This document shows positions 1 to 12,560 of a stretch of 55,510 bases of DNA, piece after piece. Origin of the DNA: Reclinomonas americana ATCC 50394 (Eukaryota > Jakobida > Jakobea > Jakobida); assembly GCA_048213135.1 (NCBI GenBank), contig PS015021.1:85618-141127 (forward strand), in the 5' to 3' direction. Under the pieces are notes generated by a model that saw only the letters and a list, made by a program, of their open reading frames with translations, was not told where the DNA came from and did no database searches. Made by a program: the position numbers and the translations under genes. Positions within the stretch are counted from its first letter, which is position 1, and the number at the start of each line of letters is the position of its first letter.

Positions 1-2295
1 ATTTTTGCACGTTCCGTTGCCCGAGCACGTCGTGCCGGCCACACAGTTCACATTGCACGATGCGCCATAAAAGTTGTTGTTGCACTGGCACGTACCGTCA
101 GTCTTGCACGTTCCGTTGCCAGAGCACGTGATGCTGGGACTGCAGTTGCAGCTGGCATTGGTGTAGTCGCCCGTGCACTGGCATGTACCGTCAGCCTTGC
201 ACGTTCCATTGCCAGAGCACGTGACGGTGGGACTGCAGTTGCAGCTGGCATTGGTGTAGTCGCCAGTGCACAGACAAGTGCCGTCAGTCTTGCATGTACC
301 GTGGCCAGAGCACGTGGTGGTCGGGTTACACGCAGGCACACACAGGCCAGAATCGCCGCAGCTACCAGAGCAGCAGTCTCCCCCACTGGAACATCCAGCA
401 CCAATCGCCGAACACCCGCACCGCGCCACGCCATACGCTTCAAAGCACTCACTACCCTCGGCACACTGGGCAATGATCTGGGTGGTGCCATAGGCACAGG
501 TCAGCACCGCACGTCGGTTCAGTGAGCACGTCGTGGTACCGTCGGGCAGCGAGCACACGCCGCAGTAGGAGCCGCTGTAGCCGGCAGGGCATGAGATCGG
601 TGCGCCTTGCGCCGCACGACCAATCGCCACCCACGTCACGTATTCAACGTCAGACGCGTCGGCCCCACTGGCACTGTACGCGATCGCCGTCACGTTGTCT
701 TCGTTGCCGAGGCGCTTGGTGGTGAACTGCAGCGACTGCAGATCGATGCGGTTCTGCACAACGACTGCCGTCGACTTCCACCCACGCAGGAACAGCTGCA
801 CGCTGATGGTGGCACGCAGTAGGCCATTCGGTGTCGACGCTGTCACCAGGCTGACTGTCTGAGTCGTCGTGCTGCTGGTGTGTGTTGTCTCTGCACCACG
901 CGCAACAGTCAGACAAAAGAGCGAACATCAAGGAAAAGGATGTGAACGCACCTCCCGACAGCATGACAAATCCGCTGTTGTTGGTGTTGTCGGGCCGCGT
1001 CGGTGCCACAGCAAAGCGTGCAGACACCGCATCCATGCGCGAGTCGCCGCTCACCGTGCCCTTCAGCGCGAAGCTGGAGCGCGAGGCTGAGCTGCTCGTC
1101 ACCGAAAAATTGTCGCCGCGCACGCGCCCATCGCTCCCCGTAGCCGACTGGCGCATCGACAACACACCGATGACGGCCACTGGAACGGCAGGCACCGACG
1201 CAAACTGATACGCAGACGAAACGCTTACCAACTGTGCTCAAGTGGAAGACAGAAAGTAAGTTTTTTTGAGGGGCAGGCGAAAGAGGCGAGGGCTCAAACA
1301 AAAACCACGCAACAGCAGAGCTGTTCTTGTTCACCGCATCCGACGACCACGCCTTGTTTGCCAACGTGCGCTGACCGTCCATCGACAGAGCATTCGTTTG
1401 ATGCACATAGTACGCCAGGTAGCCTGCATGCGGAGGGAAGACGATTAGCCACGCTTCTTTCCCATCGCACAGCTCCGGCGAACGCAACTCAGCGTGATGG
1501 TGGGCCCCTGCTGGCCGTCCGCCGACACGCCATAGCATCGAGTCGACAGCTGCGCCACGGTCACCACCGGCGCCGCACAGAATGCAAACGTGCCATCAGT
1601 CGGCTCGTTGGCCATAGTGGAAATGCTTTCGTTGGGCTGGCTGCCGACGCTGGTGAAGCCGAGCAACACGCGCGGGCGGCGGTAGAACTCGCGAGCGAAT
1701 GTGAACTGGATCGTGGTTGCCGTCACCGCCAGCGTCGACATGCTTGGCTTTGTGGTGGTATCGCCAGTGGTCAACGGAGTTGATGTGGGCGTCGGGTCAC
1801 TCGCACTGAGGCCACCGGCTGTCATGAACCCGGAGGTGAACGACTCCTCCGCCGACGCGTACGGTCCGTTGTTGGCCGCCACACACAGCTTGTAGGCACC
1901 GCCGCCACTCGACCCATTCGGTGTGATGGTCGCCCTGAAAAGGCGACAGCCAGTTGCCGACTCACACGATTCGGCGCCACTGCGCACAAACACCGCACCC
2001 ACACTGCCCGTCAGCGTCGAGTAGTCCGACAGTGTGGCGCAATCGACGCCTGCTGGCACCAGCTTGAAACTCGTGCAGTCGGTGAGGTTGTAGGCCGAGG
2101 AAGCAATCACAATCGAGTTGGCGCTGCCGTACTTGAGCACGGGCGGATTGGCAGAGGAAACCACCGGCGTCGACGAGGCGGCGGTGACGACGAGCGGGAC
2201 TTGCTGCAGGCGGTACACGGTGGTGCCGCCGGCCTGGAACCTGATGGTGCGGAAGGGTGAGCGAAGGCGAGGGGGAGGGAAAGGGAGAAATGCGA

Positions 2296-2326
<31 letters not shown>

Positions 2327-3054
2327 GTCGCGCTACGACGACGAGTAGTAGTAGTACGAACCGACGACCAACTACGTTCGGCCGGTCCCGGTCCGAACGA
2401 AAACGAAACGACGACCGTACGGTACGAACGAGGTAGGTACGAAACNNNNNNNNNNNNNNNNNNNNNNNNNNNNNNNNNNNNNNNNNNNNNNNNNNNNNNN
2501 NNNNNNNNNNNNNNNNNNNNNNNNNNNNNNNNNNNNNNNNNNNNNNNNNNNNNNNNNNNNNNNNNNNNNNNNNNNNNNNNNNNNNNNNNNNNNNNNNNNN
2601 NNNNNNNNNNNNNNNNNNNNNNNNNNNNNNNNNNNNNNNNNNNNNNNNNNNNNNNNNNNNNNNNNNNNNNNNNNNNNNNNNNNNNNNNNNNNNNNNNNNN
2701 NNNNNNNNNNNNNNNNNNNNNNNNNNNNNNNNNNNNNNNNNNNNNNNNNNNNNNNNNNNNNNNNNNNNNNNNNNNNNNNNNNNNNNNNNNNNNNNNNNNN
2801 NNNNNNNNNNNNNNNNNNNNNNNNNNNNNNNNNNNNNNNNNNNNNNNNNNNNNNNNNNNNNNNNNNNNNNNNNNNNNNNNNNNNNNNNNNNNNNNNNNNN
2901 NNNNNNNNNNNNNNNNNNNNNNNNNNNNNNNNNNNNNNNNNNNNNNNACGTCGTCGACGGCGGACGACGGTACGGTCGGCCGGCCGGCCGACGGACGTAC
3001 GAGTGGTGGGGAGGGTAGGAGGAGGAGGACGGAGGGAGGGAAGGAAGAAGAGAG

Positions 3055-3092
<38 letters not shown>

Positions 3093-3897
3093 CAGCAGAT
3101 GATGACCAGCACACTTGCGCCGTCCGCAAGAAACAGCACGTGACAGAGGTGACAAGCATGCAGAGGCTTCCACAACACAGAACGCAATCTGTACCGTCCC
3201 TTTCGTTCTCTCTCCCGCACATCAACGCAACTTGCCACACAGATAGTACACGCCCGGCGTGACCAACGAGCACGAGCCGGCGGCCGTCACACCCAGAGCG
3301 CCCTGCGCGAACGATGCGCCAGTGGCCACCGAGAACACAGTGTAGAGACCAGATGGATCACTGGTCTGCAGAGTGACGCTCGAATTTGGTGCCGCCGACC
3401 CGCTGCAATCGGCGGCCGCGTACAGGCCAAACACGCCACCGGCACCCAGCTGGCGATTTGCAAAGTGCTGGCCAGCCACCGTCAGGCGAAAGTCGGCGAG
3501 ACCATTCACCAACAGTGGCATCTTGCTCAATCCAATGGCGTCTTTGAGGTGGGCAGGGACGATCAGGAGGGGGTGATGAAGACTGCGGGCGAGGGAGGAT
3601 GCACGCAACAGACAAAGACAGTGGCCGCAAACTCGTTGTGTGCGGCCGTACCAGCACCGTCCACGTCGATGCACAGATAGCGCTCACCACCATCGGCGTC
3701 TCCAGATGCGTTGAAGGTGAGCGAGGCAGCGGAGTTGGAGTTGACGACAGTGGTCGGCGACACGCCAGTGCACGAGCGGTCGAGGAAGAGAGTGGCGGTG
3801 GAGGCAGTCGACCAGACAATCGACGAGTTTGTGACATTGATGTCGACGATCTGGCCAGCGGTGCCGGCCTTGATGGCAAAGTTGCTCGGAGAGATGG
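1..3897 (-). CDS. EGF-repeat extracellular protein, both ends missing
   Basis: Six exons join in phase: 3897-3652, 3541-3232, 2240-1471, 1423-1314, 1231-952 and 890-1. The 3' end lies beyond the window, and the exon upstream of 3897 was not found. The first half holds beta-rich modules of about 100 residues (for example FAIKAGTAGQIVDINVT and FRLTVAGQHFANRQLG) and a Thr/Pro linker near 1800. Next comes a Cys-rich stretch, then four tandem EGF-like units in 1-330, the last cut by the edge, with the core CSGNGTCKTDGTCQC. EGF units of this tenascin-like kind usually serve adhesion or ligand binding outside the cell. No signal peptide or membrane segment is in view. The exon pair 3541-3232 / 2240-1471 spans an assembly gap, so a further exon could be hidden there. 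The EGF call is firm; the modules before it are not recognised. Confidence 0.8.
2446..2947. other. Assembly gap, 502 N, inside an intron
   Basis: Run of N within the intron between exons 3541-3232 and 2240-1471 of the EGF-repeat gene. An (AG)n tract lies on each side (near 2297-2328 and 3038-3085), and the bases next to the gap are GTAC/CGAC-rich low-complexity sequence. Confidence 0.99.
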
Positions 3898-3932
3898 CTG
3901 AAAAGAGGAAACAAAATTTGCGCGGAAATAAT

Positions 3933-3987
<55 letters not shown>

Positions 3988-4031
3988 GAGGGAGGGAGGG
4001 AGGGAGGTAGGNNNNNNNNNNNNNNNNNNNN

Positions 4032-4094
<63 letters not shown>

Positions 4095-4095
4095 G

Positions 4096-4130
<35 letters not shown>

Positions 4131-4753
4131 CTCCTCTCTCTCTCTCTCTCTCTCTCTCTCCCCTCTCAGTGAGTTGTTCCTTTTACTCATTGTATCAGTG
4201 AGTGATGCACTGACGTCTCTCTCTGCCTCCCCCCTCCCTTCCCTTTCTCTGTGTGTCTCTTCTCTGTGTGTTTGTGCCTTTTCCGTGCACGAATCATGCA
4301 TATCAGTATGTTTTTTCATCGTTTTTTCCATTGGCTTGCATGTCATGTGAAGAGTCAAAGTAACACTTAGTGTGTGACGAAAAGCCTTCCTTTTTGTGAC
4401 TTGCGCTCGTCTTTTGTACGCTTTTCTGCTGGCAATCCTTTGTATGAGTGAGAAACTCGCTCACTTTCTGCATCCTGTATGTGAGACCTGCGAAAGTCGT
4501 TCCTCTGTGCTCAGCTTGCTCTTCTTCAAGCCCTTTGCACTCCTGGTTTTCTTGTGAGAGACTCTTTGGGCCTTCTCCACGTGGGTTGTCAGAATGCGCA
4601 CGTGTCTCTGCAGAGTTGTTCCTTCGCGATTCCACCTCTTGTCTCTCACCATCTTTGCCATTTCCGTGACCTTGGTATCCCACGTGCTTGTTGAGAGTCA
4701 AAAACACACATCCTTTCGCTCTATTTGCTCATTCGCGTGATTCGCGTACACAG
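3898..4753. other. Low-complexity spacer between divergent genes, with a 20-N gap
   Basis: Contains (AG)n at 3933-3984, a 20-N placeholder gap at 4012-4031, (GT)n at 4032-4092, and CT tracts to about 4160. The remaining 600 bases show no convincing exon. The 5' exons of both the leftward EGF-repeat gene and the rightward caspase-like gene must lie in or near here. Their first recognised exons both begin at an acceptor (3898-3900 on minus, 4751-4753 on plus). Confidence 0.7.
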
Positions 4754-7700
4754 AGAGCGTGGAGAATTCGCTGAGTCGACCGGAGCTCGGCTTGCGGGTG
4801 ACGACAATGAATAATGCGACAGGGCGGCAAATGCTGCAGGCGGTCGACAACTTTTTGCGTGGTGTGGTCGACGGAGAGTTGGTGGTGTTTTACTATGCCG
4901 GGCATGCCTGCGTTGTTGCGTAATGTGTGGAGATATCAAGAACGAAACCTTTCTTCTCTTATCTTCTCACTCCCCCTCCTTTCTCTTCGCAGATCCGCCG
5001 CAACATTTTCCTGGTCCCCATCGATGCCGAAGTTGCGTGCACGCAAGCATTCTCATCCACCCCAGTCTGCATCCCTCTCATCCCCCACCATATGCAGGCC
5101 GGCACCGAGATTGCCATTCGCTCGGCGTGTGTGAGACTTGAGACCATCATGGACAAGATGTCTCAGGCGGCACCCAACAGCCCTGTCCTCATTTTCCTGG
5201 ACGCCTGCTACCCGAAGCCATTTACTTTCTTGCCAAAGAGGTTTGTTGGTTTCTCGCTCTCTTCCGTCTTTCCCCTCTGTTTTTCCCCCTTTCGCTCNNN
5301 NNNNNNNNNNNNNNNNNNNNNNNNNNNNNNNNNNNNNNNNNNNNNNNNNNNNNNNNNNNNNNNNNNNNNNNNNNNNNNNNNNNNNNNNNNNNNNNNNNNN
5401 NNNNNNNNNNNNNNNNNNNNNNNNNNNNNNNNNNNNNNNNNNNNNNNNNNNNNNNNNNNNNNNNNNNNNNNNNNNNNNNNNNNNNNNNNNNNNNNNNNNN
5501 NNNNNNNNNNNNNNNNNNNNNNNNNNNNNNNNNNNNNNNNNNNNNNNNNNNNNNNNNNNNNNNNNNNNNNNNNNNNNNNNNNNNNNNNNNNNNNNNNNNN
5601 NNNNNNNNNNNNNNNNNNNNNNNNNNNNNNNNNNNNNNNNNNNNNNNNNNNNNNNNNNNNNNNNNNNNNNNNNNNNNNNNNNNNNNNNNNNNNNNNNNNN
5701 NNNNNNNNNNNNNNNNNNNNNNNNNNNNNNNNNNNNNNNNNNNNNNNNNNNNNNNNNNNNNNNNNNNNNNNNNNNNNNNNNNNNNNNNNNNNNNNNNNNN
5801 NNNNNNNNNNNNNNNNNNNNNNNNNNNNNNNNNNNNNNNNNNNNNNNNNNNNNNNNNNNNNNNNNNNNNNNNNNNNNNNNNNNNNNNNNNNNNNNNNNNN
5901 NNNNNNNNNNNNNNNNNNNNNNNNNNNNNNNNNNNNNNNNNNNNNNNNNNNNNNNNNNCCGTCCTTCGCCTTCCTCCTTTTTCCTCTCCCCTTTCGCCTC
6001 CCCCCTTTCCTCTTCCCCCTTTACCCCCTTTCGCTTCCCCCTTACTCCTCTTCCCCCCCCCCTCCGCTTCTCCCCCCTCTCCCCCTCCCCCCTCTCCCCC
6101 TCACCTCACTCTTCCCCCTTTGCGCAGCGGCCTGGTCGCCGTGCGCTGCCCGCGCAACTACATGATCTCGTACGCGGCCGCTCCCGGCGACGAGATCCAC
6201 CGCATGGATCCCGCCGACCCGAGCATCTATTCCATGGCGCTCGCACGTCACTCTCTCGTGTCGTGCGAGCTGCCGGTCGACCGCATGATGCGCAACGTGG
6301 TCGACAACGTAATGGAGGAGTCGGACGGGCAGCAGATTCCGGTTCGTGCGATTCTTTCTTTCTCCGCATTGACAGGTTTCTTTCGCGCTCACCCTCGTCA
6401 CAGTGGGTGGTCTGCAACATTGCCGAGGATGTCAAGTTGAGATACGACGGCGTGCCGCTGCACACACAACGTGAGTCTTTTCTGTGCACAGCTTCTCTCC
6501 AGTCTTTGTTCCTCACTCTCCCCCCTTCTCGATCACAGCGGCACCACCACGCGAGCTGGAGCCGTGGGAGAAGCTGTACCGGTCGGCGGAGAAAATGTTT
6601 GACCGTGGCAGATATGACAAGGCCGCCGGCCTGTACACTGCCGTGCTCGAAATCCGCCCGCAACACGTGCCCTCGTTGGCACAACGCGCACAGATTCGCA
6701 ACTGGGAGACGTCATTTTCCGATGCGCTGAAGGTGCGGCACCCACTGTACCGAGCTTGCCTTATCGCCTTTCCTGTTCTCATGTCTTCGACAGGACTCGG
6801 AGTCCGCCATTGAGCTCGACGGCGACTGCTCCCTGGCGTGGGTGGCCAAGGGCACGGCACTGCGTGGCCTGGGACGACCCGAGTTACGCCGCGCCCTCAC
6901 ATTCATTCATTCGCCCTTTGTTGTCTGTCTCCCACTCACTCCCTTCCTCCGCCACCACCACCACCAGAGAATCGCTCTCGGCTTTTGATCGCGCACTCCT
7001 GCTCAATCCACGCCACGTCCTCGGTCTCAACTCGCGCGGCATGCTGCTGGCCGAGATGGGCCGGCCCGACGAAGCGCTGCAAGACTTTACGCGCGCCATC
7101 CAGACCGACGCCAAGTTTGTGGACTCGTTCAACAACCGCGCCGTGCTGCACCGCATCATGGGCAACACGGATCTGGCGCTGCAGGATTTCACTACGGCCA
7201 TCAATCTCGACCCGAAGCAGCCGATGCCTCACATTAATCGCGGTATGCTGCACCGTCAGCTCGGCAGGGACGACGAGGCCATGGAGGACTTCGACGCGGC
7301 GGTGGAGGCCGACCCGAAGTGTGCCGATGCCTACAATTGCCGCGGCACGCTGTTTGAGGCGCAGGGCATGCATCAGGAGGCGCTGGCCGATTTCTCCAAC
7401 TGCATCACCCTCAACCCGCGTCACGCTCACGCCTACAACAATCGCGGCAACGTGCACGACAACATGGGCTCACTCGACATGGCGCTGCTCGACTACACGC
7501 GGGCCATTGATCTGGACGGAACGTGCCCGGCGTTCTACAGAAATCGCGGCGATTTGCGTGTGCGAATGGGCGAGAAGCGCAAGGCGGCGCGTGATTTCAA
7601 GGTGTGTGGCGAGAGAGAAGGAGAGAATGATTGGAAGAGGGTTGCTCACATTTTTCTGCACCACACAGCGCGCGGAGATTTTGGAGCGCTCGGACGACCC

Positions 7701-8445
7701 CGATGCCACCTCGCAAGACGAAGACGTGGTGCACGAGAGCGACGTGACGGTCGACGTGAGCAACTCGAGCAACACGAGTGCCAGCTCGATGCTGACGGCA
7801 CCGCGCGGCTCGAGCAGCAGCGGCAGTCGGGGAAGCGTGTCACCACGCCGACCACGCGTGCTCGAGACGAGTGTGCTGATTGAGAACAAGCGCGCACCTT
7901 CGAACGGCAGCGGTGATCGCACGCCACGGCGACGCGCCGAGCACAGTCCGCGACGCGCGTACGGCTCCGATGACGAGTCGCAGAGCGAGGAGAGCTCGGC
8001 ACCGCGACAGCGCTCCCTGCCGACGCTGCACTCGCCGAACGGCAAGAGCAGCAGCTCCCCGAAGAGTGCTCCGTCGCCGGCCAACAACGTGGCCGCTCGC
8101 ATCGAGGCCGCACGTCTCGAAGAGGAGCGCCAGAATCGCGCACGGCAGCAACAGCAGCAGCAGCAGCAGCAAGCACGTCCGCGAACGGCAGACGGGCCAC
8201 CGATGCCGTTTAATCTCGGTAGCCGCCAAGGCTCGCGCGCGACCTCCCCGATGGGACCCGTTGCGGCGGCCTTCTCCGCCAGCAACTCGCGCATGTCGTC
8301 GCCTCTGCCGGCGCAGGGCTCGTTCAAGACGAGCAGCAGCATGAATGGTGGTGGCATGCCGCGTCCGGCCAGTGGGCCAGTGGGCAGCAGCGCACAGCCG
8401 ACGCCCACAGCATCGGCCAGCAACACTCCTCGGCGGCACCGATAG
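4754..8445 (+). CDS. Caspase-like (C14) protease fused to TPR repeats
   Basis: Eight exons join in phase: 4754-4914, 4993-5240, 6128-6341, 6404-6470, 6539-6732, 6794-6882, 6968-7601 and 7669-8445, giving about 794 residues. An N-terminal exon is missing, because the first one starts in mid-codon after an acceptor. The caspase fold is clear: the catalytic His lies in FYYAGHA (usually GHG), followed by NIFLVPIDA. The catalytic Cys is in IFLDACY, and downstream come GLVAVRCPRNYMISYAAAPG and a late p20/p10-type segment ending QQIPWVVCNI. About eight TPR units follow, each with the usual GR.DEAL.DF..AI..DP pattern. A Ser/Pro/Arg-rich tail with a Q8-9 run closes the protein. The 661-N gap lies in the intron between 5240 and 6128, and the caspase alignment is continuous across it. 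The active dyad looks intact, so a protease scaffolded by TPRs is the likely role; substrates are unknown. Confidence 0.9.
5298..5958. other. Assembly gap, 661 N, inside an intron
   Basis: N run between the exon carrying the catalytic Cys and the next exon of the caspase-TPR gene. The flanks are pyrimidine-rich (CCCCTTT-type) low-complexity sequence. Confidence 0.99.
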
Positions 8446-8666
8446 CCGCTGGGAATAGTAGTAGTTAAAGAAAAATGAGAGAGACTGAGAGAAAAAGTAG
8501 ACGCGGAATAACAAACATTTTTGGTTTATATTTCTTGTGATTCACGTGTTGACGTGCAGTTATTGATTGAACAGGGGAGAGGGGGGCATGTGGAGAAGGA
8601 GAAGGCAAGTTACTCTTACACAAAACAAGAGGGAATTATACATGGAGAGACAAACGTGCGCGCGGC

Positions 8667-11450
8667 TCACTCGCTCACGAGCATGTCTCCATCGCCCATG
8701 GACAAGTGGCGCACACGCGTCTCGTACTCGCGCGTCTGCATGGCTAGCTGCATGCGGTACTCCTCGAGGCTGCGATTTTGTTGTTCCACCTGTAAGAGGG
8801 GGAGGGGGGTTAGAAAGGAGAAGGGGAGAAGGAGAAGGGGGAAGGGAGAGGGAAAAGGGGAGGAAGAAGGGGAGGGGGAAGTGAAGGGGAAGGAACAGGG
8901 GGAGGAGGAGGGGAAAAAACAGGGGGAAGACGAAGAGGAAAGACGAAGGGGGGAACGCAAAGGTAGGGAAGACGTAGGGGAGAAGGAGAGGGGGGAAGGC
9001 GAAGGAAGGCGAAGGGGGAAAGCAAAGGGGGGAAGACGAAGAGGAAAGACGAAGGGGGGAAAGACGAAGGGGGAAGACGAAGGGGAGAAGGAGAGGGGGG
9101 AAGGGACAGGGGGGAGGAGAAGGGGGATGAGAAGGGGGAAAGGTGAGGGAACGAGAAACGTAGAAGAAATGGGGGGGAACAGAGTAACATAATGACGAAC
9201 AAGCACGAGAAACAAGAGGCGACGCCAAGATAATGAACAAGAAGAAGATTGACGACGAGGGCGACAATGTCGAAAGTCGGAAAGGATAAACGGGAGGAAG
9301 AACAGAGGAAGACAAGGACGGAGGAATTATGACGACGCTGAAGAAGTGACAATGAAAGAGAACAGAAGAGGACAAGATAAAGAAGTAAACGAGTGGAACC
9401 GTCAACAAATCGAAAGCAGCTCTTCCAGCTTCTCTTCTCACTTCTCCTCTCCTCTCCATACGACGCAACAGCCAAGCGCAGTTGTTGTGACGGCGGAACA
9501 TACTGGCGACCCGAGAGCATGGTGATGAGCTGCATGAGATGCGACTCCTCGAGAACGGCGTAGTGCTCGACAAAGTCGCTGTATTCGCCGTCACCCATCT
9601 CCACGAAAATCTGAACACGAGGGGAGATGAGCACACAGATGAATGTGATGCGAGTCGAATACAAACACAAACGCACCTGCAAGCAGCCCAGCAGGACTTC
9701 GGGCAGTGGCTGCGGACATCTTAGGAGGTCCTCGATCACCGTGCACATAGCTTCGACGACCATGGGTTTCACCGGGTAGTAGACCAGGTCGCGGAAGGCG
9801 ACGGCGTCTGCGAGGGTCGGTTGGAGATGAGTGAACGTCGAGAGAGGAACGGGAGCGATAAAGAAGACCGCAGAAGCAAGAGAACAACGGGAGAAAAGGG
9901 AAACAAATCGCAGAGAGTACGCACACTCATGCTGTAATTGATCGACGCCGGGCCAGCCGATCTCCTGCACAACAACGATGCAAGATCAGTGTCCACACGG
10001 GCGGCGGCGGATAGCATGCACGCACACGCGCCACCACTCACCGCTGCCGCCGGTCGCATGCACTCACAGGCGAACATTGCCTGCCGAGTGAAAATGCCAA
10101 ACCAATCGACAAACTGCTGCATGGCCAGCGAGAACGAATCTCGGCGCAGGCTGTCCGGCGGCGACATGGATGACCACTTGTCGCGCGTAAGGGCCAGGCA
10201 GCGATCGGCCAGTGTGTCGAACATGTGCACCTGGCCGTCGGCGCCGCACTGCTCGCCAATGAGGGCGGCTGTCGAGTTGACCAGGCTGGAGAACAGGGAC
10301 GTGAGTCGGCATGCACTCAACACCATAGAGCGACACGGAATGGTAAAACGCAACGACACCACTTCCTCAATCTCCGCCTGCAGCGTTGCCGCCTCCGCTG
10401 CCGCAAAGATGCCCCAGTGCGGCGGCACCACCGACAGCACACGCTGGAACCGCATCCACACCCACTCCACATGCTCGGCCGGTCCCATGGGTCGCGGCGG
10501 CTCCACCACTCGCGGTGGCGTCAGCATGCGCTTCCCGCTGCTCCCGCTACTTCTTCTCCTGTGGTGGCCACTGCTGCCGGAGCCGCTGCCGCCGCTGCTG
10601 TTGCTGCCGCCAGTCGAGCGATGATGACGGTGGTGACCGGAGGACGAGCCCGGCACCTCGTACGCATGCGTCGGCGTCTCCTCCACCACCTCGTCGATGA
10701 ACGACGGCTGGAAGAAGAGATTGCCGGCACTGGGGCGCTTGGTGAACACCGGGTCGCCGTTGGCGTAGCGCTCGCCGGGGGTGGGGGCCTGGGGGATGGA
10801 AGAGGGGAAAGGGACACAAAGGAGTGAGAAGAAGAACAAAAGAGGAGACTGGAGAGGATACAGTATGGGAACAGTGAGCAGAGAAGCAGGAGAAAGACAA
10901 GAATGACAGTGGAGGAGGGGACGAGGCGGAAGAAGCCCATGAAAGCAGAACAAGCAGACCGCACGGAAATGAGAGAGGAGAGAAGAAGAAAAACAGCATG
11001 AGAAGAGTGAGCAGACAAGCAGGAGAAAGACAAGAACGACAGTGGAAGAGAGAGCAGAAGAACAGCGGAAGAAGCCCATGAAAGCGGAACAAGTAGCCCG
11101 CATAGAAATGAGCACAAGACCAACAGCAGAAGAGCAGGCGAAGAAAAGAGCAAGAAAACAGCATGAAACCGTGAGCAAACAGCAGACAAACAGACCGCAT
11201 GGAAATGAGAGAGGAGAGAAGAAGAAAAACAGCATGAAACCGTGAGCAAACAAGCAGACAAGCAGACCGCACGGAAATCAGCACAAGAACAGGAGCAACA
11301 GAAGAGCAGGCCAAGAAAAGCGCATGAAAACAGCATGAAAACAGCACAAGAACGGCAGCGGAAGAAAAGACGGAAAAGTCATGACATAAAGATGAGGAAA
11401 ACGGCAACCACGTCACACTCCGAGAAGAATCCACGCACACAGAGAACAAG

Positions 11451-11503
<53 letters not shown>

Positions 11504-12087
11504 CACACGCACACACAGAGAGAAGAGTCAGAGACATTGTGTGTGCGTGCCTCAGTGTGCACAAGAGAGAGAGAGAGAGAGAGAGAGCAAGACAGACAGT
11601 CAACAGAGTGCACAAGAAAGAGACAGTGAAAGAGAGAGCGTTGTTGCCAGACACCAATACACGCCCAATGAAAACCGAATCATGACTGCCTCCACACACA
11701 CACACACTCTCTCTCTCTCTCTTGCCTCACCTCCACTTCAACATAGAACCTCTTCTGTGCGGCCTTTGCTGCGGCCGCCACCGCCGCCGACGAAGCCAGC
11801 AACGAAGAAGAGACCAGTGACTTGTGCGATGACACGTGCGTGGTCTCTGAGGAGGCCAATGGAGCAAGCATGTGCGCTGCTCGCTCGTGCAAACGCGCGG
11901 CAATGTGTGTGGGCGCGAGAGGAGTCATGCCTCCTCCAGTGGCGGAAGAGGAGGAGGAGGAGGAAGTGTGAGTGGACCCCGAGGCCAGTGAGGAGAAGAC
12001 GTCGCCGGGACTGCTGAAGGGCGCGTTGGGCGAGGAGGGCGTCCCGGGGGAGTCCACCTCCAGCGTGAGCATGTGCTGGCGGAACAT
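8667..12087 (-). CDS. Unrecognised helical protein with Ser/His-rich linker (502 aa)
   Basis: Six exons close in frame: 12087-11731, 10788-10042, 9964-9925, 9807-9677, 9610-9500 and 8789-8667. The start is the ATG of MFRQHMLTLEVDS. The first exon is Ser/Ala-rich. The second opens with a basic, Ser/His/Gly-rich disordered stretch, then becomes densely helical (for example WVWMRFQRVLSVVPPHWG and MQQFVDWFGIFTRQAMFA). The smaller exons read smoothly together (EIGWPGVDQLQHEYAV, then FRDLVYYPVKPMVVEAM). A coiled-coil C-terminus (VEQQNRSLEEYRMQLAMQ) ends in MLVSE. The last junction uses a GTTCCG donor and is the weakest. I recognise no family; armadillo/HEAT-like helices are possible. Introns 1 and 5 are unusually long and low in complexity (about 940 and 710 bases). 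Confidence 0.7.
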
Positions 12088-12309
12088 GATGATGTGAGTG
12101 TCGTGCGAATGTGAGGTGCCGAAGAGACAATTGATGAGTCAGTCGTGCGATGAGGTCCGCGAACGAGGCACATGCTGTGTCGTTGGTGGATGTACAAGAG
12201 GTGGATCGGAGCTGCGCCATATCCAGGTGCTACCGACGCAGATCGTTTGATGGATGCTCGTCGAGATTTCGATATCGATATCGGACATGTACATGTACAC
12301 TTGCAATTC
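12088..12309. promoter_or_regulatory. 5' flank of the helical-protein gene
   Basis: No gene is seen. The stretch holds the palindromic runs CGATATCGATATCG and CATGTACATG near 12269-12298, motifs that recur in other spacers of this window. Promoter function is inferred only from position. Confidence 0.35.
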
Positions 12310-12560
12310 ATGATCATGCTGCACGTGCTTCTTGCTTGTGCAAATGTGCGGCTATGCATGTAGGCGCGCGAGAGGAGTCGTGCCTCCTCCTCAGGTGGCG
12401 GAAGAGGAGAGGAAGAGGACGAGTGGGTGCTGGCGAGTGAGGAGAAGAGATCGCCGGGACTGCTGAAGGGTGCGATGGGCGAGGATGGCGTCCCGGGCGC
12501 TCGGGTCCACCTCCAGCGTGAGCATGTGCTGGTGGAAACATGTCGTGTGAATGTGAGGTG
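12310..12560 (-). pseudogene. Decayed tandem copy of the helical-protein first exon
   Basis: Read on minus, this matches 12130-11860 over about 250 bases. It includes the stretch encoding QHMLTLEVD and the block CCCTTCAGCAGTCCCGGCGA. The copy carries indels: an extra T just after its ATG shifts the frame. A second indel region follows the block equivalent to SSPGD. It therefore cannot encode the same N-terminus and looks like a dead partial duplication in the 5' flank of the live gene. A rarely used alternative first exon is the other reading, but the frame breaks argue against it. Confidence 0.7.

Noticed and set aside
1962-3273. Long minus-strand frames across the first gap
   Set aside because: Most of their length is N, and the rest is Ser/Leu from (CT)n. 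The spliced EGF-repeat exons account for the coding signal.
4303-4707. 134-residue minus frame
   Set aside because: No splice context or domain; Lys/Glu/Ser-rich composition comes from pyrimidine-rich plus-strand sequence. It could hide a 5' exon of the EGF gene, but nothing supports that.
8667-9215. Pro/Phe/Ser-rich minus frame upstream of 8789
   Set aside because: Only 8789-8667 is coding. The rest is a purine-rich intron giving a false PFPS pattern.
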